Shown here one piece after another: positions 37,833-46,045 of a DNA stretch of 61,411 nt. Within the stretch, counting starts at the first letter, position 1. Every line of letters begins with the position of its first letter. The position numbers and the translations under genes were made by a program. Under the pieces are notes generated by a model. It had not been told where the DNA came from. It searched no databases and saw only the letters and a program-made list of their open reading frames with translations. This DNA comes from Collinsella sp. (GTDB lineage: Bacteria > Actinomycetota > Coriobacteriia > Coriobacteriales > Coriobacteriaceae): NCBI GenBank assembly GCA_019414345.1, contig DXMF01000040.1, positions 1 through 61,411 on the forward strand, read 5' to 3'.

Positions 37833-39188
37833 TTAGCAGACGCCCTGGGCGATCATGGCGTCGGCGACCTTCAGGAAGCCGGCGATGTTGGCGCCCATGA
37901 CAAAGTTGCCCTCCTGGCCATACTCCTTGGCGGTGTCGTCCACGTTGTGGAACATGCCGCGCATGAGCTGCTCGAGCTTGCCGTCGACCTCCTCGAAGGT
38001 CCAGGACAGGTGCTCGGCGTTCTGGCTCATCTCCAGGCCGGACACGAGCACGCCGCCGGCGTTGGCAGCCTTACCGGGCATAAAGGCGACGCCGTTCTCC
38101 TGGAAGTAGGTCGTGGCCTCGATGGTCGTGGGCATGTTTGCGCCCTCGCCGACCACCTTGCAGCCGTTGGCGACGAGCGCCTGGGCGTCCTCGAGCAGCA
38201 GCGTGTTCTCGCGAGCGCAGGGCAGCGCGATGTCGCAGGGCAGCTGCCACACGCCGCGGCCGTCGCCCTCGTGCCACACGGCACCGGGCTTCTCGTCAAC
38301 ATACATGGCGAGCGTGACGCCCTTGTCGTGGCCGGAGCGCTTCTGGTTGTAGACGTGCTCGAGCACGGAGTAGTCGATACCATCGGGATCCTCGACCCAA
38401 CCGTGGGTATCGGAGCAGGCCAGCACCTTGCCGCCGAGCTGGGAAACCTTCTGGACGGCGTAGATAGCGACGTTGCCGGAGCCGTGAACGACGACGTTCT
38501 TGCCCTCGAAGGAGTCGCCACGGCTCTTGAGGTACTCGTCCACAAAGTAGACCAGGCCGTAGCCGGTGGCCTCGGTGCGGGCGAGCGAGCCGCCAAAGGA
38601 GAGGCCCTTGCCGGTGAGGACGCCAGTCCACTCGTTGGTCAGGCGCTTGTACTGACCGAACATGTAGGCAACCTCGCGGCCGCCAACGCCCAGGTCGCCG
38701 GCGGGGACGTCGGTGTTGGGGCCGATATGGCGATAGAGCTCGGTCATGAAGGACTGGCAGAAGTGCATGATCTCGTTGTTGGACTTGCCCTTGGGGTCAA
38801 AGTCGGAGCCGCCCTTGCCGCCGCCCATGGGAAGGGTGGTCAAGCTGTTCTTGAGGATCTGCTCCAGGCCCAGGAACTTGAGCATACCCAGGGTGACCGT
38901 CGGGTTAAAGCGCAGGCCGCCCTTGTAGGGTCCAATGGCAGAGTTGAACTCGACGCGGTAACCGCGGTTGACCTGAACCTTGCCCTGGTCGTCGACCCAG
39001 GGAACACGGAACATGACGATGCGCTCGGGCTCGACGAGGCGCTCAAGCAGGGCGGCCTCCTCGTACTCGGGGTGGGCGTCGAGCGCCGGCTGGATGGTGC
39101 CGAGGATCTCGGTCGCGGCCTGGATGAACTCAGGCTGCTCGGGATAGCGGGCCTTGAGCTCTTCGAGAACTTTCTGCGTGTAGCTCAT
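37833..39188 (-). CDS. gdhA: NADP-specific glutamate dehydrogenase
   Basis: This hexameric enzyme makes glutamate from 2-oxoglutarate and ammonium. It has VNRGYRVEFNSAIGPYKGGLRF, PMGGGKGGSDFDPKGKS (catalytic Lys region), GVGGREVAYMFGQYK and the nucleotide-binding GSGNVAIYAVQK. The length of 451 residues is that of the NADP class I form. The start is ATG 39188 after a GGAGGAAG ribosome site. It is monocistronic, with a strong terminator. Confidence 0.95.
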   Translation of the reverse strand: MSYTQKVLEELKARYPEQPEFIQAATEILGTIQPALDAHPEYEEAALLERLVEPERIVMFRVPWVDDQGKVQVNRGYRVEFNSAIGPYKGGLRFNPTVTLGMLKFLGLEQILKNSLTTLPMGGGKGGSDFDPKGKSNNEIMHFCQSFMTELYRHIGPNTDVPAGDLGVGGREVAYMFGQYKRLTNEWTGVLTGKGLSFGGSLARTEATGYGLVYFVDEYLKSRGDSFEGKNVVVHGSGNVAIYAVQKVSQLGGKVLACSDTHGWVEDPDGIDYSVLEHVYNQKRSGHDKGVTLAMYVDEKPGAVWHEGDGRGVWQLPCDIALPCARENTLLLEDAQALVANGCKVVGEGANMPTTIEATTYFQENGVAFMPGKAANAGGVLVSGLEMSQNAEHLSWTFEEVDGKLEQLMRGMFHNVDDTAKEYGQEGNFVMGANIAGFLKVADAMIAQGVC

Positions 39189-39399
39189 GCTTCCTCCAAT
39201 GATGGGAAACGAAAAGTGTCGGTCGCGGCACCCTATGCGCCGCGAGCTTTATCGAGTATGGATAATATCGCACTGTTGCGGCAAAGTTACGAATAAGACC
39301 GCGGGCGCATGTTTCATTTTGATTACGATGCAGGTAGAGGCATTTTTGAGCATCTGACGCGCAAATTGCTTGTTTCGAAGCTGTTTCTCGCGCGTTTCG

Positions 39400-39438
39400 A
39401 AACCACCACAAAGGGGACAGGCACCTTGGTGGTGGTTT
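39400..39438. repeat. Palindrome with a GGGACAGG loop
   Basis: AAACCACCA (39400-39408) and TGGTGGTTT (39430-39438) flank a loop with GGGGACAGGCACC. The loop motif recurs near 43120 and 43180. It lies directly beyond the 3' end of tRNA-Sec. Confidence 0.6.
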
Positions 39439-39450
39439 GGCGAGATGCGT

Positions 39451-39547
39451 TGGCGGGAACGTATGTGAATCGAACACATCCAAGACGTTTTGCACGCCTC
39501 GCAACGGTTTTGAGGACCGCGGGGCCCACCGGAGCCCATCCGTTCCC
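39451..39547 (-). tRNA. selC: tRNA-Sec (anticodon TCA)
   Basis: The acceptor GGGAACG pairs with CGTTCCC. The anticodon arm is GCGGT-CCTCAAA-ACCGT with TCA in the loop. A long D arm (GGGCTCCGGTGGGCCC), an eight-pair variable arm (CGAGGCGT with ACGTCTTG) and the T arm ATGTG-TTCGATT-CACAT follow, ending in G plus encoded CCA. The extended variable arm and UGA anticodon identify selenocysteine tRNA. It lies 62 bp after selB. Confidence 0.95.
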
Positions 39548-39609
39548 AAGCGTGGCGGTATTTTACCAAACCGAACAGACCACAACCGAAAAGAGCGATG
39601 CGGAAACCG

Positions 39610-41574
39610 CTAGCGCAGCGATCTCAGACCGCCGGCCTCCTTGTCGAGCACTGTAAAGCGCACGGCATCCAGGTGCTCCAAGATGCTAATGGCTCGCTTG
39701 CGCGACACGCCCAGGGCTTCGCGCAGCACACTCGTGGTGGCGGCGCCGTCGGCAGCCACGAGAGCCGTCGCAACAACCTCACGCGCATGGGCCTCGGCGG
39801 CGACGGACAGGGCAACGTCACGCTCGACCTTAACGATCGAGTGGTTGAGCGAAAGCTCGCGCAGGGCACGCGTCATGGTGTCGCGATCGAGCTGCAGCTG
39901 CTCGCCCACCTCGGGAAGCGTCGGCGCATTAAGACCCGCCTCGTCCAGCAGGGTAACGATACGCTGGCCAGCCTCGCGTACCACGCGTATCGCCGCAGCA
40001 GCGGAATGCGGGTCGAACACCTCGGCGCCGTCGACGGCGCACACGCCACGCGCACAGCCCTCGGCAATAAGTGCCATCGCGACATCGTTGCCGGCACCCG
40101 GCCAAGCCATATGCGCGACTGCACCGGACGTAAAGCCGATCTCTTTGGGAGCCGCCGCTTGCATAGAGGACAAGGCCGCAGCCAGCGCATCCATTGCAGC
40201 ATCGAGAGCCGGGGCATCTGCGTAGAGCACCGCATCGCCCGCAGCAAGCTCGCACACGGCAGCCTGGTCCACAAGCCCACGCAAAACGACCTCGACCTCG
40301 CCGGTAACAAGATCGAGCGCTGCGGCAACACTGGAAGCAGCAACAGGTAGCGCCTGCAGCGCCAGCCACGCGTGCACGCCGTCCGCGACATCTCCGGTCT
40401 CAAGCGCCGCATACAACGCGCGCTCCCCCGCCGATAGAACCCGCGCGCGGCGACAGCGCGATAACAGGACGCGTCCGCCACCAAGCAGCGAAACTGGCGA
40501 ATACGACAGAATGACGGCATGATCGCCGGCGCGCAACGGCAGCGGCCGTTCCAGGCGCACCTGTACCACACGCGTCTCGCCGACCGCGAGGGGCGGCTCG
40601 TCGTCTAATAGCATAATGCGGCCGAGCACCTCGGCCGTGCCCGCCATGACGTGCACGCGCGTACCCGAAGCAAGAACGCCGGATCGCACCCCATCGCGCC
40701 CTACATATGTCAGCTGCATCAAAAAGCGCAGCGTCTGGCCCACGCGACCCTCGACGCCGAGCATCTCGCCGCGCTTGAGGCCCGCCACGCCATCGCCCAC
40801 CAGGTTCAGGGCGACGCGCTGGCCGGGAACCGCGCACTGGGTATCCCCGTGAACCTGCACCCCGCGCACGCGACAGCGCGTTTGCGACGGCAGCGCAACG
40901 AGCTCATCGCCAACCGAAACGGGGCCGTCGTGCAACGTACCTGTCACGACGGTTCCGGTGCCGCGAATGCTAAAGCAACGGTCGATGGGAAGTCGGGGCG
41001 CGCCGCCCGAGCCAGCGGTAGCCTCCAGGCGCTCCGACCAGCACGAGCAGACTGCGTTATCGAGCACCGTAAGCAGCTCATCCAGGCCCTCGCCCGTCTT
41101 GGAGGACACCGGCACTATCGAAGCCCCCGCAAACACGGTCCCGTCAAGAAACGCCTCGACATCGAGCTCCGCCAGCGTGGCAATCTCGTCGTCGGCCAAA
41201 TCGCGCATCGTGAGCGCGACGACCATGCGCCTCACGCCCAACAGCTCCAGAACCCGAACGTGCTCGCGGGTCTGCGGCATCACGCCCTCAACGGCCGAAA
41301 CCACCAGCAGCGCAACGTCCACGCCGGTGGCGCCCTGCACCATGGCGCGCAGATAGTGCGCATGCCCGGGTACGTCGACCAAGCCGACAAGCTTGCCGCT
41401 GGGAAGCTCGAGCTCGCCAAAGCCGAGCTCAGTGGTCATGCCTCGGAGCCGTTCGACCTCCAGACGGTCGGGATTTTTGCCGGTCAGCACCTCGATAAGG
41501 GCCGACTTTCCGTGGTCAACGTGCCCCGCCGTTCCAACGACAACGGGACATTCGACAAGCTCGCGCGCGGTCAT
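39610..41574 (-). CDS. selB: Selenocysteine-specific elongation factor SelB
   Basis: This GTPase brings selenocysteyl-tRNA to UGA codons marked by a SECIS hairpin. The N-terminal G domain has GTAGHVDHGKSALI (G1), GMTTELGFGEL (G2), VDVPGHAHYLRAM (G3) and a TMRDLADD region in place of the usual NKxD. Two EF-Tu-like barrels follow, and the C-terminal part carries winged helices that bind the SECIS, ending with TSVLREALGVSRKRAISILEHLD. The ATG at 41574 overlaps selA by four bases. At about 654 residues the length is normal. The weak NKxD motif is worth noting. Confidence 0.94.
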   Translation of the reverse strand: MTARELVECPVVVGTAGHVDHGKSALIEVLTGKNPDRLEVERLRGMTTELGFGELELPSGKLVGLVDVPGHAHYLRAMVQGATGVDVALLVVSAVEGVMPQTREHVRVLELLGVRRMVVALTMRDLADDEIATLAELDVEAFLDGTVFAGASIVPVSSKTGEGLDELLTVLDNAVCSCWSERLEATAGSGGAPRLPIDRCFSIRGTGTVVTGTLHDGPVSVGDELVALPSQTRCRVRGVQVHGDTQCAVPGQRVALNLVGDGVAGLKRGEMLGVEGRVGQTLRFLMQLTYVGRDGVRSGVLASGTRVHVMAGTAEVLGRIMLLDDEPPLAVGETRVVQVRLERPLPLRAGDHAVILSYSPVSLLGGGRVLLSRCRRARVLSAGERALYAALETGDVADGVHAWLALQALPVAASSVAAALDLVTGEVEVVLRGLVDQAAVCELAAGDAVLYADAPALDAAMDALAAALSSMQAAAPKEIGFTSGAVAHMAWPGAGNDVAMALIAEGCARGVCAVDGAEVFDPHSAAAAIRVVREAGQRIVTLLDEAGLNAPTLPEVGEQLQLDRDTMTRALRELSLNHSIVKVERDVALSVAAEAHAREVVATALVAADGAATTSVLREALGVSRKRAISILEHLDAVRFTVLDKEAGGLRSLR

Positions 41575-43028
41575 CGACGCAAACCTACCCGCACGGCATC
41601 TGCCAACGCAGACGCGCACAGATCAAGGTCGGTGTCGTGCAAAAGCGTGCGAACGTCAAACAGCACCTGGTCGTGCTGCACGCGCGTCACAACCGGCGTA
41701 TCGGGCTCCTGAACCAAAGCGCGCTTCAGGGCATCGGCAGACAGGCGCACATCGACGGGGCAGACGGCAACGCAAAATGATGGGAGCTCGACGGTCGGCA
41801 GCGAGCCGCCGCCGGGGGCAGAGGCACCCTCGACAACCTGCAGATCCACGGCCTCTTCGCACTGGGCCTCGCGAAGCTTGCGAAGCATGCGGTCGTGCAG
41901 GCGCTTGGCCTGACGCTCGAGCGGGGCCGGCGCGCCGGAAAGCATGTTGAGTACCGGAATCTCCCGATGCGCCGTATCGGATCCGGTCACATACAGACGC
42001 AAAGTGGCCTCGAGCGCCGCGAGCGTGAGCTTGCCAGGGCGAAGCGCGCGCATAAGCGGATGCGAGGCACAGGCGGCGATTACCTGGGCGCTGCCGAGAA
42101 TAAGCCCCGTCTGCGAAGCACCGAGCAGCTTGTCACCCGAGCACGAGACGACGTCAACGCCGGCGCAAAGCGAGGCGGACGTGGGCTTCTCCCCCGCATC
42201 GGCGAGCACCCCGTCTGCAAGCAAAGCGCCCGAGCCCTGGTCCTCGTACAGCAACAGCCCGTGCTCATGCGCCAGGGCAGAAAGCTCCGCCGCGGAAACC
42301 TCCTCGTGGAAGCCCTCGATACGGTAGTTAGAAGGATGAACTTTCAGGATCATCGCCGTGTTGGGCGTAATGGCGCTTCGATAATCATCCAGATGCGTGC
42401 GGTTGGTGGAGCCCACCTCGACAAGTTTGGCGCCCGAAGCCGCCATGATGTCAGGAATGCGGAAGCTGCCGCCTACCTCGACGAGCTCGCCACGGCTCAC
42501 AATCACCTCTTTGCCGCTCGCATGCGCGGCGAGCACCAGCAGCACCGCCGCGGCGTTGTTGTTGACAACCAGGGCGTCCTGCGCCCCCGTGAGCGTGCGC
42601 AGAAGACGCGCGGCGTGCTCCTTGCGGCCCCCACGGGCGCAGGTCGCGACGTCATACTCAAGCGTGCTGTAGCCGCGGGCGACATCGGTCACCGCCTGCA
42701 CCGCTGCGGGAGCAAGCGGAGCGCGGCCCAGATTGGTGTGAATCACAACGCCCGTCGCGTTGACGGCAGGGCGCAGGGTCGGCAGCGACAGTCGGTGGCA
42801 CCGCCGCTCAATGGCCAAGGCGAGCTCGCGCTTATTCCTAGCGGGGGCGCCAGAGCGAATCGCCGCGCGCTCGGCATCGAGCTCGGCATCAATCGCCTCG
42901 CGCACAATCGTGTCGCCCGCATCGCCGGCAGCCTTCATGACCGGCCACTCGGACAGCAGCTCGTGAACGGCGGGAATGGAGCGCAGGCGGTCGCGCACCT
43001 CGGCAGGCATGGATTCGCAGTCGCTCAT
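41571..43028 (-). CDS. selA: L-seryl-tRNA(Sec) selenium transferase SelA
   Basis: This PLP enzyme turns seryl-tRNA-Sec into selenocysteyl-tRNA-Sec using selenophosphate. It has VNATGVVIHTNLGRAPL, the SxxxE pattern YSTLEYDVATCARGGRKEHA, and the PLP lysine in SCSGDKLLGASQTGLILG. The start at 43028 (MSDCESMPAEVRDRLRSIP) has AAAGG upstream and matches homologues. The order selA-selB-selC on one strand suggests one transcript. Confidence 0.95.
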   Translation of the reverse strand: MSDCESMPAEVRDRLRSIPAVHELLSEWPVMKAAGDAGDTIVREAIDAELDAERAAIRSGAPARNKRELALAIERRCHRLSLPTLRPAVNATGVVIHTNLGRAPLAPAAVQAVTDVARGYSTLEYDVATCARGGRKEHAARLLRTLTGAQDALVVNNNAAAVLLVLAAHASGKEVIVSRGELVEVGGSFRIPDIMAASGAKLVEVGSTNRTHLDDYRSAITPNTAMILKVHPSNYRIEGFHEEVSAAELSALAHEHGLLLYEDQGSGALLADGVLADAGEKPTSASLCAGVDVVSCSGDKLLGASQTGLILGSAQVIAACASHPLMRALRPGKLTLAALEATLRLYVTGSDTAHREIPVLNMLSGAPAPLERQAKRLHDRMLRKLREAQCEEAVDLQVVEGASAPGGGSLPTVELPSFCVAVCPVDVRLSADALKRALVQEPDTPVVTRVQHDQVLFDVRTLLHDTDLDLCASALADAVRVGLRR

Positions 43029-43059
43029 GGAAAGCCTTTCGACATGTTCAATAAAAAGC

Positions 43060-43196
43060 AGGTCCCCTTTGGTCGTCATCGGCCAAAATGTGACGACGCG
43101 TATGCAAAAGGGACAGGTCCATTATGGCAGCTCGCGACAAGACGGCGAAGCGCCTCGTCCAAAACCTGCCAAAATAAACCTGTCCCTTTTTGGTCG
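43060..43196. repeat. Intergenic repeat block with GGGACAGGT motifs
   Basis: GGGACAGGT near 43118 and its inverse ACCTGTCCC near 43182 enclose about 60 bp. A second nested pair GTCGTCA/TGACGAC lies just upstream, next to another GGTCCCC motif. No gene is seen in the 185-bp gap between selA and the transporter gene. Confidence 0.6.
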
Positions 43197-43213
43197 GTTA
43201 TGGCCTGGATCCT

Positions 43214-44050
43214 TTAGGCCTCTTTGTTGGCGTAGATAAACCAGTAGCCCAGCGCCACGATCAGGGCGCCGCCCACGATATTGCCCAGCGTGGCGACCGA
43301 AAGGTTGAGCGCCAGCCCGGTGGCGTTGAGGGCATCGGCGCCGGCGACATCGGCTCCATAGCCGCAGGAATGCATCAAAATGCCCATGGGCAAAAAGTAC
43401 ATGTTGGCAACGCAGTGCTCAAAACCGCAGGCCACAAAGGCAGCGATAGGCAGCAAAATGCCCACGACCTTATCGACCACGGTCTTGCCGGCAGTGCCGA
43501 TCCATACGGCGAGGCACACAAAGATGTTGCACAGAATGCCACGGAAGAAGATGGTAACGGCGTCGATCGTAACCTTACCGGCGGCGACGCTCACCATGGT
43601 GTTGGCGACGGCCTCGCCGTTGAGCTTATAAATAGCTGCCATGTAAATCAAAAAGACAACGAACAGGGCGCCGGCAAAATTGCCGATCCACACAATAGCC
43701 CAAGCCTTGAACATCTGGACGAGCGTAATCTTTTTGCTCTTAAGCGCGCAGACCATAAGCGAGTTACCGGTAAACAACTCCGCGCCGCAAATGAGCACGA
43801 GCACCAGTCCCAGGCAAAAAGCAAGACCGCCCACGAAGCGCTGGGCGCCCCAGCCAAGCGTGGGATCGCTCAAAAAGACCGTGAAGAACAGGCCGCCGAA
43901 GGCGATAAACGCGCCGGCGAACATAGCGAGCAAAAAGGCCTTCGAGACCGGCAGGTTGGCCTTGGTAACGCCGGCAGCCTCAGTCTTGGCCTCGATCGCG
44001 GCGGGTGCCAGACAGTCGGGGGTGGGATATTCTGCTTTACTCTGTGCCAT
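43214..44050 (-). CDS. Formate/nitrite transporter family protein
   Basis: The 278-residue protein has six membrane segments of the FNT fold, which moves formate, nitrite or hydrosulphide across the membrane as pentamers. Typical motifs are AFIAFGGLFFTVFL, GAELFTGNSLMV (family signature region), GNFAGALFVVFLIY, GILCNIFVCLAVW (G-x-x-C-N-x-x-V) and GFEHCVANMYFLPMG with the conserved central His. The start at 44050 (MAQSKAEYPT) was chosen by homology; its ribosome site is weak. It precedes the selAB genes on the same strand, and formate would fit a selenium-dependent formate dehydrogenase encoded elsewhere. Confidence 0.88.
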   Translation of the reverse strand: MAQSKAEYPTPDCLAPAAIEAKTEAAGVTKANLPVSKAFLLAMFAGAFIAFGGLFFTVFLSDPTLGWGAQRFVGGLAFCLGLVLVLICGAELFTGNSLMVCALKSKKITLVQMFKAWAIVWIGNFAGALFVVFLIYMAAIYKLNGEAVANTMVSVAAGKVTIDAVTIFFRGILCNIFVCLAVWIGTAGKTVVDKVVGILLPIAAFVACGFEHCVANMYFLPMGILMHSCGYGADVAGADALNATGLALNLSVATLGNIVGGALIVALGYWFIYANKEA

Positions 44051-44169
44051 GGCAATCACTGCTTTCTTACGATGTGGGACAAACACTCTTGGTTAATATG
44101 TCCCATGATGTCGGACGGTATAAAAAATATCGCAAGCCAAATAAGCATATTGACCGGCGATTAATTAGC

Positions 44170-44320
44170 TTGGAGTGGACGACGGGAAGTCCAAGGATTT
44201 GCTCCGCAAATCCTTGTTTCGCTGCGGGCCTTCGGCCCTTGCGTGCTGCGCTGGAAAATGCTCACGCATTTCCTCAGCTCCGCACCCTGGCGGGTTCGAT
44301 TCCCGTCGCCCGGCACACTT
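44170..44320. repeat. Composite hairpin element with tRNA-like ends
   Basis: CAAGGATTTGC (44192-44202) with GCAAATCCTTG, GGGCC (44226) with GGCCC, and GGAAAATGC (44253) with GCATTTCC form three hairpins in a row. The right end GCGGGTTCGATTCCCGTCG (44290 on) equals the T arm and acceptor end of the nearby tRNA-Gly but in inverse orientation; the left end GGACGACGGGAAGTCC resembles the same segment reversed. No anticodon arm can be built, so it is not called a tRNA. Confidence 0.6.
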
Positions 44321-44323
44321 ACG

Positions 44324-44356
44324 AAAACGGCTCTGATCCCAAAAAGAACCAGAGCC
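44324..44356 (-). terminator. Terminator of the tRNA-Pro/tRNA-Gly transcript
   Basis: GGCTCTG (44329-44335) pairs with CAGAGCC (44350-44356), and TTTT follows on the minus strand. It lies 15 bp after tRNA-Gly. Confidence 0.75.
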
Positions 44357-44370
44357 ATTCATCTATCTTA

Positions 44371-44444
44371 TGGAGCGGGCGACGGGAATCGAACCCGCGT
44401 CATCAGCTTGGAAGGCTGGGGTTCTACCATTGAACTACGCCCGC
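44371..44444 (-). tRNA. tRNA-Gly (anticodon TCC)
   Basis: The acceptor GCGGGCG pairs with CGCCCGC, the anticodon arm is CAGC-CTTCCAA-GCTG and the T arm is GCGGG-TTCGATT-CCCGT. CCA is encoded. Confidence 0.95.
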
Positions 44445-44450
44445 AAGATA

Positions 44451-44527
44451 TGGTCGGGACGACAGGATTTGAACCTGCGACATCCTGCTCCCAAAGCAGG
44501 CGCGCTACCAAACTGCGCCACGTCCCG
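44451..44527 (-). tRNA. tRNA-Pro (anticodon TGG)
   Basis: The acceptor CGGGACG pairs with CGTCCCG, the anticodon arm is CCTGC-TTTGGGA-GCAGG and the T arm is GCAGG-TTCAAAT-CCTGT. CCA is encoded. It precedes tRNA-Gly by six bases. Confidence 0.95.
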
Positions 44528-44618
44528 AAGGTGTTGAGCAGCTAAGGTCTAAACCTTGCGTGTCCCAAAGCGAAGAAAATTATAGGGGAGACTCCCCGCC
44601 TGTGCAAGCATTGATGCC

Positions 44619-45977
44619 TTAGCTCCTCGAATGTGCAACAAAACGACGATGGAGCAGGCCTATCACAAACGCCACCACGGCGACCGGCGCCCACGCGGCC
44701 CCAATGTCCGCCAGCGGCAGCGCGTCGAACGGCAGCCACGCGCTCGCAAAGAACGCGTCACGAACCGAGGTGATCACGCTCTGCACCGCGACAACGCCGC
44801 CGACCCAAACCCACACCTGCGGATGCGCGTCGCAAAAACCGTGCACCAGGCCCATAAGAACCAGCACAATGGCGACGGGGTACAAGGCATTGAGCATGGG
44901 CACCGAGAACATAAGGATCACGTCGAGGCCCACGTTGGAGAGCACGCACGAAAACGCTGCGAACACAAAGGCAAGAACCGCAAAGGGACGACGCATAGCC
45001 TCCTCGGAGGCCTCCGCTCCCCCTTCGACCACATACGTCTCGCAGAAGTAACGCGAGCAGCAGCTGATGAGGCCGATGCACACGTTCATGCAGGCGAGGA
45101 AAAAGATCGCAAAGACCACGACCGTGCCGACAAGGCCAAAGTGCATGGAGGCAGAGCGGGCAAGGATGGCGGCGCCATTGGTGGCATCGGGCATCACGGT
45201 GCTGAGCTGCGTGCCGGCAAGCGCCAGGCCGCAGTAGATGATGGCCATGAGCGCGCCGGCGATCACGCCGGAGCGCGAAATCTCGAAGGCCACGCGCTTG
45301 TCATCGGTAACGCCCAGCTCGTGGATGGTCTCGGCGATGATAATTCCAAAGGCGAGCGACGCGAGCAGGTCCATGGTCTGGTAGCCGGTCAGAAAGCCCT
45401 GCACAGCAGCACCGGCATCGTAGGGAGCCTGAGGCGCGGCAGCCGGTCCCAGCGGCGAGATCACGGCGGCACCCACGACCAGCACGATGAGCGCAATGAG
45501 CGCGGGGCCCGTAATGCGACCGAGCACGCGCGTGATGACGCCCGGACGCAGCGTGAGCGCAAACGCGACGACAAAGAAGCCAACGGCAAACACCAGGCGC
45601 GCCGTGCCGAGTGAAACACCCTCGGGCAGCAGCGGCACCAGCATCTCGAAGGCCGTGGAGCTCGTGCGCGGAATGGCCAGGCACGGGCCGATGGCCAGAT
45701 ACACCGCCGCGACAAAGAACTCACCAAACTTGGGGTGCACGCGGCCGGCAAGCTCGCGCGCCGTTCCGGCAAGTGCCACGGCAATAAAACCCATGACGGG
45801 CAGGCCGATGGCGGCAATCAGAAAGCCGAGCATGGCGACCGGCGTGGCAGAACCTGCCTGCAGTGCCAGCAGCGGCGGAATAATGAGGTTGCCGGCGCCA
45901 AAGAGCATCGAGAACAGCGCAATGCCGACGGTAACGACATGGTCGGAGCGCAAACCGCGCGGAGCGGATGAGGCCAT
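44619..45977 (-). CDS. brnQ: Branched-chain amino acid transport system II carrier protein (LIVCS family)
   Basis: The 452-residue membrane protein has about twelve hydrophobic segments and the family start HVVTVGIALFSMLFGAGNLIIPPLL. It is a sodium- or proton-coupled symporter for leucine, isoleucine and valine. FLTGYQTMDLLASLAFGIII is another conserved part. The ATG at 45977 has GAAAGG seven bases upstream. A terminator separates it from the selenium-related genes upstream, so it is probably its own unit. Confidence 0.9.
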   Translation of the reverse strand: MASSAPRGLRSDHVVTVGIALFSMLFGAGNLIIPPLLALQAGSATPVAMLGFLIAAIGLPVMGFIAVALAGTARELAGRVHPKFGEFFVAAVYLAIGPCLAIPRTSSTAFEMLVPLLPEGVSLGTARLVFAVGFFVVAFALTLRPGVITRVLGRITGPALIALIVLVVGAAVISPLGPAAAPQAPYDAGAAVQGFLTGYQTMDLLASLAFGIIIAETIHELGVTDDKRVAFEISRSGVIAGALMAIIYCGLALAGTQLSTVMPDATNGAAILARSASMHFGLVGTVVVFAIFFLACMNVCIGLISCCSRYFCETYVVEGGAEASEEAMRRPFAVLAFVFAAFSCVLSNVGLDVILMFSVPMLNALYPVAIVLVLMGLVHGFCDAHPQVWVWVGGVVAVQSVITSVRDAFFASAWLPFDALPLADIGAAWAPVAVVAFVIGLLHRRFVAHSRS

Positions 45978-46000
45978 ATGCACACCTTTCGGGTCGAAAC

Positions 46001-46031
46001 AAAAACGGGACGGGCAAAAACACCCGTCCCG
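46001..46031 (-). terminator. Terminator after the aminotransferase V gene
   Basis: CGGGACGGG (46006-46014) and CCCGTCCCG (46023-46031) pair, with five T after the stem on the minus strand. It ends the selD-yedF-desulfurase transcript. Confidence 0.9.
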
Positions 46032-46045
46032 CAAGTATATACGCT

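Noticed and set aside
44170..44320. A further tRNA gene
   Set aside because: Only a T arm and one acceptor strand are present. No matching 5' acceptor or anticodon arm can be found, and tRNA-Sec was identified at 39451-39547 instead.
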